Assembly: GCA_009733775.1 (NCBI GenBank)
Contig: WOGZ01000271.1
Coordinates: forward strand, 1-45,038
Length of the DNA stretch: 45,038 bases
From: Alectoria sarmentosa
Lineage: Eukaryota > Ascomycota > Lecanoromycetes > Lecanorales > Parmeliaceae
Direction of reading: 5' to 3'
Made by a program: the position numbers and the translations under genes. The notes below the pieces were generated by a model. The model searched no databases, was not told the DNA's origin, and saw nothing but the letters and a program-made list of their open reading frames with translations. Below, in pieces: positions 1-12,290 of this stretch (positions within the stretch are counted from its first letter, which is position 1; each line of letters starts with the position of its first letter).

Positions 1-48
<48 letters not shown>

Positions 49-63
49 CGTTATTATTATTAT
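1..63. repeat. (TAT)n microsatellite at window start
   Basis: Sixteen uninterrupted TAT units occupy 1-48. A CG interruption follows, then about four more units. The window ends with (TAA)18, the same class of repeat on the other strand. This is probably where an assembly stopped. It is not a fungal telomere, since no TTAGGG-type unit is present. Confidence 0.95.
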
Positions 64-2072
64 ATAACGTATAATTTAAAAAGTTTCGTAAAAAATAATA
101 TTAATAAAAATAAAGTTTAAAAGAAAATAAAACGTAATTAAAAGAATTCAAAAATTTAGAAAATTTGTTATAAAGCTTAGAAAAATAAAAATAAGACATT
201 TTAAAATTATTTAATTAAAATTAACTTATACATTTTTAAAAAAGATTTATTTATAAAAATAATAATTATTATAATTAAAAAAAGTAAAAAAAAGATTAAA
301 TAAATAATAAAGCGATATAAAATAATTATAATTATAAAGAAAATATATTCGATTATTGTATACAATATAAAAGCTTTCGAATTTAATATAAATAAATAAT
401 TAATTATTAAAATATAAATCGAGCATTATAATTAAAAACTTTATTTAAAATTAAACTTATAAAAATGCGTTAATTATTTAATATTTTGAAAAAAAAAACG
501 CTTTTAATTATCAATATTAAATATTTATTATTATTATAAAATAATAAACGTTATTATTAAAAAAAAATTAATAATTATCGAAAAATTTAAAAAAAATGAA
601 GAAATTTAATTAATTAATATCGTTAATATAGTTTTATAAATATTATGATATAAATATATAATTATAATATAAAAATACAATATACGAAGTATAATTAAAT
701 ATATAATATTCGAAAATATAAAATTATTATTTTTATAATAATAAAAACGTATATAATATATTATTAAAACGAGTATATTATTTACGTCGATTTATATTTA
801 AAAAAAATGAATAATGAAATTTTTTTTCGAAATTTTATTTATTTTATAATTACGTTTTATATTAATATAAGCAATATTAAAAATCAACGAAAAAAATAAT
901 ACGATATTTTTTTCGCGCGTTTTCTTCGTTCTCTTTATCGAGAATTTTAAAAATAACAAAAATAGAATAAAATAAAATGTCAACGTCGTTTTAAAAAAGA
1001 TTTAAAAATATTAAATAAATTAAACGAAAATTCGTTATTGCAAAATTAAAATCGATTTAAATTAATATAATAAAACTTTATATAAATAATGATTAAAATT
1101 TTATATAATTTTATTTTATTAATTTTTTCCCTTTTTTAATTAAATAAAATTTTAATTTTAAATAACAAATTTATAAATAATTATATTTATTATTAAAGAA
1201 TAAATAATATTAATATAATATTTTTCGTTTTTTATAAATGAAATTTCTTTATATTATTTTTAAATTTACATGTATTAAGATTTTTTCTACACATATTAAT
1301 ATATATATATATTTTTTTCTCTTTTTTTTTCTCTTTTTTTTTCGATATTAATTATAATAAAAATATATAAAATATATAATAAAAATATAATTAATTACAA
1401 TAATAAAAATAAGAATAAAATATAATATATATAAGATTTATATAAATTTACATTTATAAATAACGAAAAAATATTAAAGATAAGTAAATAATTTTCTTTA
1501 GTAAAATTATATAAAATTATATATTATTAAACGAAACTCTTAAAAAAATCGTATCGAATTATATAAAATATTTATTTTTATATAAATCGAAAAAAGATTA
1601 TAATAAAACAATGCGATTTTAAATAAATAATTTATAAAATTTATATAAATAATTTATATATATTTGTATATACGTATATTGTAAAAACAATTAATTAAAT
1701 TTTATTTAATTGAAAACTTAATAATAGGTTATGATTTCGCGTTAAATCGCTTTCGAAATTTTACATAATTACGTATAAATCTTTATAAATTTATGTTTCT
1801 TTTTACGAATTAAATTTTCTATTTTATAACATATGAAAAAAGTTTTAATAGATAATATATTTATAATTAATTTTTTACGTCAATTTTAAATTTCTCTCTC
1901 TTTATTATATAATATTAATTTAAATAAATAAATAAATAAATAAATTTAAATTTTAGTTTAAATTTTTTTATATATTAATTAATAAAATAATGTTAATATT
2001 TTGAAAATATTTATATTACTTTATTAAAATTTATAATTATATTATTTTTATCTTCTTTTTTAATTAATCGAT
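64..2072. other. AT-saturated spacer without a gene
   Basis: The stretch is almost only A and T, and the few C residues are mostly in CpG. Stops are dense in all frames. It holds a short (AAAT)n run near 1922-1945 and T-rich tracts near 1310-1345. The 61-codon frame at 798-983 on the minus strand has no recognisable motif. I see no gene, RNA or intact repeat boundary. It is probably RIP-saturated transposon sequence too decayed to classify. Confidence 0.6.
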
Positions 2073-3290
2073 TTAAACGTTATAAATTAATAATAATCTC
2101 GCTTCGAGATGGCGATCCTTTAATATAAAAAATTTATCAAAATAATAAAATTTATCATTATCGATATCGTCTTCGACGAAGACGAATAAAAACTTATTAA
2201 AACGAGAAATTAAATAATTTATAACATAAAAATCTTTTTTAAAACTCGATACGAGCTTCAATTATTTTATCGTGAAAACAAAATACATTTTTTAAATTTT
2301 GAAAATGTTTAAAAAAATATGTTAAACGTTTTATTAGTCTTAAAATTCGAAAGAAATTAACGAATTGTAAATCGTATATTTTCTCGATAAAAGCAATAAT
2401 AAAGATATTATATTTTCGATAAAAACGTAATAAAACATAATTATTTTAACGAAAGAATTAAAGATAATGTTTTCGATCGTAATAATATATCGAATTCATT
2501 TAAATGAAAATAATAATATCGAAATTTTTAAACGAGCGATATATTTAAATAACAATTCTGTTTTATAAACATTTAAATTTTAAAATTGATTAAAAAAAAT
2601 GGTTGATAATTTAATTAAGAGATTTTTTAAAAAATATCAAAATGAGGTTATTATTAATTGATTAAATTATTAAAATAATTTTGAATCACTCGACGATGTT
2701 ATTGAAAATCGATATTTAAAATTATATCGTTATTTCGACAATTAAATTAATACGTTCGTTAAATTTATTTATTTGCGAATAATAAATTGTGAAATATAAA
2801 AATTTGATTTTAAGTTTATTAAAAAGTATTTTTTAAATTTCATTAAAAACATTTCGATTTTGATCGAATATAATTGATTTAAATGAGTTTTAATCGATCT
2901 TTTAAAAACGGTGAAAAAATCGAAAAATTTATTTTTTAATTTTAAAATGCTTTTGCTCGAAATTAAATTAATCTTTTTTGAAAATTTATCGATTACGAAA
3001 TATAATAACATTATAATTTTTAATAAATCGAAATAAAATGAGAATAAAGTCGATTATTAAAATATAAACTAATATAAATAATATTATAATAAATTAAAGC
3101 GAGTTATAAAATAAATCTTAAAATGTTAAATAAAATTAATATTATAAACAATAACGAGTATATTTTTATATCTTTTTTATAAAATTTCGAATATATTATT
3201 ATCGAATTTTTCTTTTTAACATTTAGTAAATTCGATATAATTTTTCGAATATACGATTTTTAAAAATATAAAAACGCACGATTTAAATAT
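2073..3290 (-). pseudogene. Degenerate retroelement fragment, probably Gypsy pol
   Basis: Two minus-strand stop-free stretches (2073-2261 and 2769-3011) lie in otherwise stop-dense DNA. The second contains a YSIKIEM-like string preceded by a hydrophobic FF.VF pattern. This resembles the linker between protease and reverse transcriptase in fungal Ty3/Gypsy Pol. No catalytic motif is visible, so the assignment rests on weak similarity and on the abundance of Gypsy elements nearby. It may continue at 5.2-6.5 kb beyond the repeat block at 3.3-5.1 kb. Confidence 0.3.
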
Positions 3291-3293
3291 TAT

Positions 3294-3485
3294 TGAAAAT
3301 TAGTCTTTTACGTAACGTATATAAAATTAACTTTAAAACTAATTTTAAAATCAGCTTAAATTAGATTAAAATCAATCGTATCTTGATTTTATTTTAATGA
3401 ATAAGTTTAAAAACACGAGTCTTTCGTGTTTTTTATACACTTAATTAACTCACATATAATATTAATTATATATCTTTTAATAAAT
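3294..3485. repeat. Direct repeat A, left copy (LTR-like, about 192 bp)
   Basis: It begins TGAAAATTAGTCTTTTACG and ends in TTTTAATAAAT. A second copy is at 4883-5089, sharing the segments GTAACGTATATAA and AACTCACATATAATATT. The copies differ mainly by transitions and by a short internal duplication in the right copy. It could be an LTR of a small (about 1.8 kb) non-autonomous element, but no clean target duplication was found. Confidence 0.65.
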
Positions 3486-4882
3486 TATGAGCCCGATTTG
3501 TAACGATAAAAAAATAACATTTATTCTCGCACTTTTTATATAAATATCTTATTAATAATAATTTAAAATAAATCATTATTATATTACGACAAATCGTTTT
3601 CTTTAACTCGTAATTTTCGACGAATTAAGTTATCGCAATTCAAATATAAAAAATATCGAATTAACTTTCTTCGTATAAGACATTTAGTTTTATATTATCG
3701 AACATTTTATTTTTTCAAATTTCTTCGCATAAAGCATTTCGTTTTCTATTATCGAATTTCGCATTTAATTTTATATTATAAAATATCGCATTCTCTTTCT
3801 TTAAGCTTTTTTTTATAAAGTATTTAATTTCTTAATAAAAATACGAAGTCTCTTCGTATAAAACAATTCGTTTTATATTATCGAATATCGCATTTTTTTA
3901 AAAACCTTTATATAAACATTTAACTTCAAGTTATTAAATATTTAATCTCATTTTATTAGATATTTAATTTGATTTTATTCGATATTTAATCTCATTTTAT
4001 CGAATATTTAATTTTATTTCATCGAGCATTTAATCTTATATTATCGAATATCGCATTTAAATCTTTATATTAAAACATTAAGTTTCGAATTTAACGAGCT
4101 TTTTATAATAAAAAAGAAAAGTAAATCTTTACTCTTTATTGAGCTTTTTATAATAAAAAAAGAAAAAAGTCTTAAATTTATCGAGCTTTTCATAAATAGA
4201 GGAATTAAATTTTAAAAGATTTTCTAAAACAATACGAAAACACGTTTTTAATTAAAGCGTCAAGTTTTAAATTACTATTAAACTTTTTATATTATAAAAA
4301 GAAACAAATTTTTATATTAAAATAACTTCTTATATTATAAAGAGAAATAAATTCTTATATCGAATTAAACTTTTTATATAATAAAGAAAAACACGTTTTT
4401 AAGTTGAATTTCAAATTTCAAATTATTATTAAGCTTTTTATATTATAAAAAGAAATAAATTTTTACATTAAGATAACTTTTTATATTATAAAGAAAAATA
4501 AGTTTCTTTATTAAAGCGTCGTAACGCATTAAGTTTTTATATTAAAACGATAATTCTCAAATTTTTATTAAATTCTCGTATTAAAAAGAGAAGCAAATTT
4601 TTATATCAAAATAACATTTTTCAAATTTCTATTAAGCTTTTTATATTATAAAGAAAAATTAGTTTTTATATTAAAACATTATAATGTATCGTTATAACAA
4701 CTAAAATTTTATATTAAAAAGAGAAGCAAGTTTTTACATTAAAACGATATTTCTTAAATTCTTATTAAGCTTTTCGTATTATAAAGAAAAAAAAGCTTTT
4801 ACATTAAAATATCGTAACGTATCGTTATAAGAAAATGTTAAAATAATCGTATACGTTATCTTTTAACGTTGTAAAAAAATGT
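3486..4882. repeat. Degenerate minisatellite block between direct repeats
   Basis: Around 3640-4070, units of about 21-22 bases of the form TATTTAATCTCATTTTATCGA recur with variation. From about 4090 to 4830, longer degenerate modules recur, each with AAGCTTTTTATATTATAAAGA followed by a TTTTTATATTAAAA tract. No ORF of note is present. The whole block lies between the two copies of direct repeat A, so it is probably the interior of one short repetitive element. Confidence 0.55.
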
Positions 4883-5089
4883 TGAAAATCAATCTTTTGC
4901 GTAACGTATATAAGATTAACTTTAAAATTAATCTTAAAATTAGCTTTAAAATTAGCTTAAAATCAATTTTAAAGTCAATTATATTTTAACATTATTTTAA
5001 TGAATAAACTTAAAAACACGATTTTCTTATATTTTTTATATACTTTAATTAACTCACATATAATATTTATTATATATTTTTTAATAAAT
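4883..5089. repeat. Direct repeat A, right copy
   Basis: It is homologous to 3294-3485 in the same orientation, starting TGAAAATCAATCTTTTGCG and ending TTTTAATAAAT. It carries an extra AAAATTAGCTT-type repeat near 4935-4965. With the left copy it delimits a unit of about 1.8 kb. Confidence 0.65.
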
Positions 5090-5199
5090 ACATAAAGTCT
5101 TTTGAAAATAAATGTATAATTATTAATAAAAGCATTAATTTTTCAAACGAGTTTAATTTTATCGCGTAAAAAAAACAAAAAAACTTTTTTATTTTCTTA

Positions 5200-6515
5200 T
5201 AAATATTAAAAATATTTCAATATTTTAAATTATATTGAATCTTTTCGATAATTATTAAAACTTTATTAACGTAATTTCGAATTTAAGTTAATTAAAGAAA
5301 TAATAATATAATAATGTTTATAAAAAATATTAAATTCGTTATCGTTTAAATATTAATAAAAGATTATTTCGATAATAATTATAATAACGAAAACGATATT
5401 GAAAATAAATAAAATCGAGAAACATTTAAAAAATGTTTTGAAAAAACTTATCGAAATTTTCGAATTAATAAAAAGTTGAAATATTTAACGTAAATGTTCG
5501 ACGTATTTTATTAAAAATTGAGAATATAATTTTAATTTTATTCATATAAAAAACTTAAATAAAATGAATTGAAATTAACGTTTATCGATTTATCGTTTAG
5601 CATTTTTTATATTTTTTATAATTTATAATTATTACGTTAAAGATTTTCTCTTTTTTATAATTAATAACGATAAAATTATATTAATTACGAAGATATATAC
5701 GTTATTATAAAAAAAAATTAAAAAAAATTATAATTATAATATATTAACAATCTTTTATAAATGCTATTAAATTTAATTGCAAAAAAAATAAAAAATAAAA
5801 TCGATTTAAATTATAACATTTAAATTTCGAATACTTATAATAATACGGTTTTTCTTAAACTCATTTGAAATAGTTCGATAAATTACGAATATTGAAAAAT
5901 TGAATAACGTGATTTTATTTATTTAACTTAATTTTCTTTAATTGTGAAACTTATTAAAAAATTTATCGATAGTTTTTTTAATATTAATGTTAAAAAAATA
6001 ACTTTAATAGTTTTCGAGACGTATTTTTTTCAATCAAATTTAAAAAAGTGCGCATTTATTTTTATTTTATTAATTTAACAAAATTATTATTTTTTTAAAA
6101 TTCGAGAATCTTTTTTAATAACGATTTTAATTTTCGAGCAATTATTATAAATTCTTATTTTATTAAATATAACAAAATTTGTTATAATAAAAATAACGAC
6201 GATTTTCGAAATAAAATATAAAAGAATTTTCGAAATAATGTTCGAAAAAACTTTCGAAATCGTTATTAAAGTTACGAAAATAAAAGTGTTATAAACGATA
6301 AAAGACGTTATAATTAATAAAACGATAATCGAAATAAAAATAAATCTTTTAAAGATTCGTTTAATTTAATCTCATTAATATTTTTTTTTAACAACGACGA
6401 TTAATTATTTCAACGACATTTGGTTTTTTATATAAAATATAATAATAATTATCAAAATCGACTTTTTAAACGATGTTAAAACGAAGATTTTTAAAAAATT
6501 TAATATATTAATTCG
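5200..6515 (-). pseudogene. Truncated Gypsy pol relic homologous to element 1
   Basis: The stretch is collinear with element 1. The block near 5470-5495 (TTGAAATATTTAACGTAAATG) matches element 1 at 13560-13585, the region just after the reverse-transcriptase active site. The stretch 5950-6510 matches 14050-14640, including AAATTTAAAAAAGTGCGCATT and TTATCAAAATCGACTTTTTAAA. Spacing between the blocks is about 480-490 bases in both places. Stops fill every frame and no LTR is visible, so this is a dead fragment. It is cut at its right end by the inverted-repeat element at 6527. Confidence 0.5.
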
Positions 6516-6526
6516 AATTATTAGTA

Positions 6527-7697
6527 TATATAAAAGAATAAAATAAAATTAAGTTAGAAAATCTTAAATTTATATATGTAACAAGTCAGGGCCCATGAAT
6601 TAAATTCATAAATATTAAAAACAAAAGAAGGCGAAACGGATTTAAGACTTAACGCCGATTAAATCTTTTTTTTTTTTTTTTACTTTCTCTCTCTTCGAAC
6701 TGAAATATTAAATTTATTAATGCATTTAAATTATAAATACATTAAAATTGTGAAGGCATTAAATTTATAAATTTTATTCAAAATGCAAAAAATTGATGTT
6801 TTGTTTTAATTTTTAAATTTTTTTTCAATTTTTTTTTTTAGAATTTCTTTTAAAATTAAATTTTTTTTTTTTCGAATCAAAATTCTAAATTTAACTATTC
6901 ATTAAATTTATGCATTTTATGCAAATTTGAAACGAATTGTGATTTTTTTAATTTTTTAATTTTTTTCTTTTTTTAGAATTTTTCTTTTTTTAGAAGTTTT
7001 TTTTTTTTTAGATTTTTTTTTTTTCTTTTTTTTTTCGAATTCGAACCCTTCGTTTTACGATCTACGATTATTAAGCGAGAAATTTACGATTTTGATTGAT
7101 TTTATCGTTACACCATCTACGATTTACGAATTCTATGTAAAGTTGCTCTTATTTAAAAATATATACAAAATGTGTTAAATCTTTTATGATCGATTTCTCG
7201 CGACTTTGAAAGATTTATATTATGTGTTTATATGACCATTATTTTGGAATAGATTTATGCAATTTCAACGATATAATAATCTCGTAAATATGATAGAGAA
7301 TTATGATGTTATTCAAAAAAGAAATTAATTCGTGAAATGAGCGAAGAGGTTTCCCGGGAGCCTCGCTGTCGATCCGACTTAACATATTTGAATTAAATAT
7401 TACTCTATATATATACATTTAAATCTGATAATTTTTACGTCGTTGGAAAGCGCATATCGAGTTGTATAATTTACGAAATTATGAAGAAATTTTATTCTTA
7501 AGGGGGTAGGAGGCAAAAGATGTAAGATTTGTACATACAAATTTTTGATGAGAGCGCTCGGAAGGCCTAAAAGCCGCTATTCGGGCACTAACCGAAAAGC
7601 GTAGTGACTCCAGATTTATGATTGACTCCACATACAAATTCAAGGTTTTTTAGCTCAGTTCTACACTATTCTTATTTTACACTATTCTTTTATATAA
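6527..7697 (+). mobile_element. 1.17 kb terminal-inverted-repeat element, copy 1
   Basis: The left end (ATATATAAAAGAATAAAATAA, then ...ATATATGTAACAAGTCA) is an imperfect inverted repeat of the right end (TGACTCCACATACAAATTC... to ...CTATTCTTTTATATA), about 50 bases long. The interior has long A/T tracts, a GAAATTTACGA/TTTCTCGCG-type motif set and a comparatively GC-rich patch (7340-7640, with TTTCCCGGGAGCCTCGC). No transposase frame is visible, so this is a non-autonomous DNA transposon or large MITE. It is the least mutated of four copies in the window; the others are 7706-8905 (inverted), 27005-28080 (same orientation) and 37695-38213 (inverted, truncated). Confidence 0.6.
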
Positions 7698-7705
7698 TAA
7701 AGATT

Positions 7706-8905
7706 AATCGTAAATTCGAAATTATTACGTTTTTCGATAAGCGCTCGAATAGCGACGTTTAAGCCTTTCGAGCGCTTTTATCAAAAATTTATATATAAAA
7801 ATCTTATATCTTTTATCTTTTATTTTCTTTAAAATATATTTTCTTTATAATTTCATAAATTATATAACATAATATACGCTTTTCAATAATATAAAAATTA
7901 TGAATGTTGAGTATATATATATCGATATATATTTAATTTAAATATGTTATTATTCGAAACGATAAAGCGACTTTCGAGAAACTTTTACGCTTATTCTTTC
8001 ATCTTTTATCTTATATTTTCTTAAAAATAAATTTTTTTCAAAATTTCGTATATTATAAAGCTTACTTTAAGCTTTTTAATAATATAATAATTATAAAATT
8101 TAAATATATATATATTAATATATATTTAATTTAAATATATTATTATTCGAAATAATAAAGCGATTTTCTAAAAATCTTTACGCTTATTCAACGATTTTTT
8201 TTTAAATAACATTATAATTCTTTATCATATTTATGAAATTATTATATCGTTGAAATCGTATAAGTTTATTTTATAACAATAATTATATAAATATATAATA
8301 TAAATTATTACAATTTGCGAGAAATCGATTATAAAAAATTTAACACATTTTTTATATATTTTTAAATAAGCGCAATTTTACATAAAATTCGTAAATCGTA
8401 AATGATATAACGATATAATTAATAAAAAACGTAAATTTCTCGCTTAATAATCGTAGATCGTAAAACGTAAAATTCGAATCTCGAAAAAAGAAAAAGAAAA
8501 AAAACATTTTGAAAAAGAAAAGTTTTTAAAAAAAAGAAATCTTAAAATTAAAATGAATTACAATTCGTATTGAATTTGTATAAAGTTTATAAATTTAATG
8601 AATAATTAAATTTAAAATTTCGATTCGAAAAAAAAATTAATTTTAAAAGAAATTGTAAAAAAAAATTTAAAATTAAAACAAAAAAACAATTTTTTGCATC
8701 TTGAATAAATTTCAGAAAAATAATGCGTTCACAATTTTAATATATTCATAATTTAAATGCATTAATAAATTTAAAATTTTAATTCGAAGAGAGAAAAAAA
8801 AAAGAAAAGAAAAGAAAGAAAAAGTTAAAAGTTTAATCGACGTTAAATTTTAAGTTCGTTTCGTCTTTGTTGGTTTTCAAATATTATAAATTTAATTTAT
8901 AAACT
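7706..8905 (-). mobile_element. 1.17 kb TIR element, copy 2 (inverted, tail-to-tail)
   Basis: It is the reverse complement of copy 1. The block AGCGCTCGAATAGCGACG near 7740 answers CGCTATTCGGGCAC near 7576, and TTTCTCGCTTAATAATCG near 8437 answers TTAAGCGAGAAATTTACG near 7072. It lacks the inner terminal repeat, starting about 70 bases inside the element directly against copy 1, and its outer terminus cannot be recognised past about 8905. It is far more AT-mutated than copy 1. Together the two copies form a roughly 2.4 kb imperfect palindrome centred near 7700. Confidence 0.6.
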
Positions 8906-9383
8906 TTAATTTATCGTTTATTATAACTTTATTATTATAATGTTTATTAATTGAAAATGCTTTTTTGAATTTTTTTTAAAAATTTATAACGTGAAATTAA
9001 TAATTATATTTTGTTAAATTATATAATTTTTTTAATTATATTTCATGATAAAAGATATAATTTATTAAGAAAAAACGCGAGATAAGCGAAATTTCGAGAA
9101 ATTGTATTATATATTTATATTATCAAAAAAAATTATTCAATATTTATAACATTCGCATTTAATTAAAATTCATTAATATTTAAATTATATTTAATTAATT
9201 ATTAAAAAAACAAATTTAAATAACAAAATTTTATTATTATTATTTTCGATTTTAAAACGATAATGCTAAATATAATTTATTATATTTAACTAAACGAATT
9301 TCTCGTAATAATTAAAATAAAATATTAATAAAAAGAGATTTTCAAAATAAATTCATTTTTTTTAAATAATATATATAATATCT
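8906..9383. other. AT-rich spacer
   Basis: No ORF, repeat boundary or RNA gene is visible. Composition is RIP-like, with C mostly in CpG. Confidence 0.6.
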
Positions 9384-9654
9384 TACGGGAACCCTATCGG
9401 ATATAAATCGCGCTTTGACAAAAAGTTAAAAACGCGACAATAACAACAACGCGTCAACAATTAAAACTTTAATCAACAATTTGTCAACAATTTTCCAACA
9501 ATTTCTCAACAACAAATTGTTAATGTCAACAATCTGTCAACAATGCGTCAACAATTTTTCAACATTTTGTCAACAATTTTTGATTTGTCAACAAATTGTT
9601 CTTGTTCTCAAATAGTTATCAACTTGTTTATAAATAGAGTATCTCCCTCAAGGT
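9384..9654. repeat. Unmutated patch with GTCAACAA repeats and TATA-like end
   Basis: This patch of about 270 bases is rich in CpA and is clearly not RIP-saturated. About nine exact TCAACAA words plus several variants recur roughly every 10-14 bases between about 9450 and 9600, mostly as TGTCAACAATTT. It starts with TTACGGGAACCCTATCGG and ends TATAAATAGAGTATCTCCCTC followed by AAGGTAAT. The two ends form a weak inverted repeat (TTAC...GGGA against TCCC...GTAA). Possible identities are a MITE with subterminal repeats, a solo-LTR/promoter fragment (TATAAATA at 9631-9638 is TATA-box-like) or a protein-binding array. I cannot choose between them. Confidence 0.5.
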
Positions 9655-10495
9655 AATAATTAAAATAATGAAAAAACTATAATTTAATTAAAAAAGAAAT
9701 TAAATTACTCGTATAATAAAACGAATAATATTTTAAATTAAAACATCGATTTAAATGTCTTATTTTTTTCAAAAAATTATATATAATCGTTTATTATATC
9801 TTTTACGTTTTAACGAATAAAATTATTTTCATTTTATTATTATATTCGCGTTTAATATAACGAGATCTTAAAAGTAATTAAAATACAATTAATTAAGATT
9901 TATAATCACGTTATAACGCGTTTAATTAAATATTTCGTTTCGTTTTTAAACGATTTAAAAAATCGAATTTATATTAATTAATATGCGTAATAAAATTAAT
10001 AATAAAATAAAAATTATAATATATTAAATTCAACTTTTTTATTATTAACGTCTTTTTATATAAAATGTTAATTTTTATTATTAACGTATACGATTATCGA
10101 AAATATAATTAAAACTTTATAACGTTTCGTTATAATTTTCGCGTAAATATTTTTAATAATATTATCATAATATTAAATTATTAAAACGATAATTAAAATC
10201 GAAAAGAAATTATCGTTTATTGATAATTATTTATCGAATTTTATTCTTTCGATTTTTCTTTTCGTCTTTAATCGCATTTTCATATTTATTTTAATTTTTA
10301 TATTTTTAAATTACATATTTAATATCGAAGATATTCGCGTTTTCATCTTTTTTTTCTTTTTTCTAAAAACGTGAAAGTGCTTATATGAATTCGAAATCGT
10401 TTAATATTAATATTTTATTTTATTTTTTTATCGACTTTGCGCTTTAATTAAATATTAAAACGTTATTTAATTAATTTACAACGAAATTATTATTA
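9655..10495. other. AT-rich spacer before Gypsy element 1
   Basis: No gene or structured repeat is seen. RIP-like composition with scattered CpG continues up to the target-site duplication of element 1. Confidence 0.6.
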
Positions 10496-10500
10496 GTTAT
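10496..10500. repeat. Target-site duplication GTTAT, left
   Basis: GTTAT directly precedes the left LTR at 10501 and is repeated directly after the right LTR at 17888-17892. Five bases is the normal duplication length for Ty3/Gypsy integrases. Confidence 0.9.
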
Positions 10501-10684
10501 TGTTAAGGCATAGCCTTGACAATCTATAATGAACATAAAAGTATATAAAAATCTTGATTCTTTTTATTTAAAAATCTAACTATTTGTAATGCTGAGTTAA
10601 AGATCTTGTCAAGATATTTTCTCGATAGACAAACTTCCTTGATAAGACAAGTATTTTGTTAAGTTTATATGCTTGTTCATAACA
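10501..10684 (-). repeat. Element 1 LTR, left (3' LTR in coding sense)
   Basis: The LTR is 184 bases, TGTTAAGGCATAG... to ...CTTGTTCATAACA, with TG/CA ends. It matches 17704-17887 over its full length. It keeps CpA sites that are lost in the interior of the element. Confidence 0.92.
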
Positions 10685-11599
10685 AATGTCGATAATAAAA
10701 GAAAACGTCGACGTTTTCGTCGAAAAATACATTCGAAAAACATCGCAAATGTAAATTCGAAAGAAATCGAAAAATTTGTCGAAAAAATCCTTGTTTAGAA
10801 AATCCTTATTTAAGAAATCCTTGTTTAAAAAAATGTCAGCAAGATTAAAAAATAGCGGTAATCCTTCGTGAACGTTCTCTTTTTCGCGAAATTGTTTTTT
10901 TTTTTGAAAGCTTGTGCTCGCGAGGCTTTGAAAATTTATGTGAATTGAAATCGTTTCCTTTTTTTATACTCGACGATTAATTCCTAAACATTCTTAAGAT
11001 CGTCGACGTTATATTAAACATTGTGTTCATTTTTATAATCTTTTCACTTGACAAAATATTGCGTTTTGTCACGTAATTATTATTTTTCAAAAAAAATCTC
11101 AATTTCGTTTTTCGTTTTCATTATATAAAAAGGATTAATATTTCGTAATTTTTTATAAAGATTTTTATTCGACGAGATAGACTTTAATTATATTATCGAT
11201 ATAACGAAATGAATTATTATTATAAAAAACAATTTAAGACGATAAATAAACATTTTTATCTTATTAACGATTTTGAACGAATCGACACGTTAATGATATA
11301 ATTTATGATTATTTATATCAAAAATCTTATAACCTTGATATAATCGAAAATAAGTTATACTTTTTTCGAATAAATTGAAAAATTAATGCGATTTATTATA
11401 ATAAACTTTTATTATAACATTTATAAATATCAAAAAATCTTCGATTTATTCACGCTTTAATTATCGTAATTAAACGAATTTTTTTAATAAAAGTTTCGAG
11501 AACAATTCGAGCGAGTCGCGTATATTGAATTTATAAAAAATCTCATTTGATGATATTTTGATAAATTGATTTTTGGAATTATTTAAGTTTTTTTGCAAA

Positions 11600-11721
11600 T
11601 ATGAAAACATTTTAATTCAATTCGAGATGAGATTCGTTATAATGAAATATCACATAATAATTTTCATTGTTTGATTGATACATTTTAATTGTTCATTTGT
11701 TTGAAAATGATAAATCGTGAA
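11600..11721 (-). pseudogene. Element 1 integrase core, Glu-to-Lys at catalytic position
   Basis: Read on the minus strand from 11721, the frame gives FTIYHFQTNEQLKCINQT. It aligns with the conserved Ty3/Gypsy integrase segment that surrounds the third acidic residue of the DDE triad (YHPQTDGQ, then S-E). The expected Glu is Lys (codon AAA at 11683-11685), and neighbouring Asp/Gly are Asn/Glu. All of these are G-to-A changes on the coding strand. A TGA follows 22 codons into the motif. This integrase would be inactive. Confidence 0.75.
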
Positions 11722-12109
11722 CGCGAGAATTTTTGTATTTAATTTAAAGAAAATCTTCTGTCAAAGTTCGGATATGAATTTGATATCGCGATTATTAATC
11801 GTCATTAAGGAAATTTTTCAATCGTGTTGAATAAAATTAACGAAAAATAAATTAATTCATTCGTCGATCGAATAAATAATATTTTCTTCGAAAATTTATT
11901 CGTGATAATGAATAAACAATTTAGATCGTTAATTATCAAAAATAATGTAATAATAAAATTCATTATTATAATGTGAAATGAGATTTTGAGTTTATTAATG
12001 AAAAGTAAATTATCGTAAAATTTGTGACGTTTGATTTGATTGAATTCATATATCGAATAATGTTTTATGTATGCTCATAAGTGCTTAAAAAGATGTCGCA
12101 TATAAATGA

Positions 12110-12290
12110 AATTAGTTATGCGATTATATGATTTATGAAAATCATTATAATGTTGATGATTATAAATTAATTCGAATATCTTTTTCTCGAATGCGTTGAA
12201 TACGCATAATCGTTTTCATTCGTCATCGAAGTTCGTATAATAAATTAATTCATCTCGTAATTTGAAACGGAGATCGATTTTGCGTGTGAA
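12110..12290 (-). pseudogene. Element 1 integrase N-terminal zinc-binding region
   Basis: The minus-strand frame shows ELIYYTNFDDE, a TGA, then KRLCVFNAFEKKIFEL followed by YNHQHYNDFHKSYNRI. This is the layout of the Gypsy pre-integrase region: a short YH.D strand, a RLC(I/V)P strand, a helix and the first histidines of the HHCC finger. Several residues are mutated. Position between the RNase H end and the integrase core is as expected. Confidence 0.65.

Noticed and set aside
1..63. Telomere at the window end
   Set aside because: The repeat is TAT, without G; fungal telomeres are TTAGGG-like, and no subterminal telomere-linked helicase is visible.
3486..4882. CRISPR array
   Set aside because: The units are degenerate tandem repeats with no constant repeat plus unique spacers, and the genome is fungal.
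10685..10710. Polypurine tract next to the 3' LTR of element 1
   Set aside because: The coding (minus) strand there is pyrimidine-rich, and RIP has made purine tracts uninformative.
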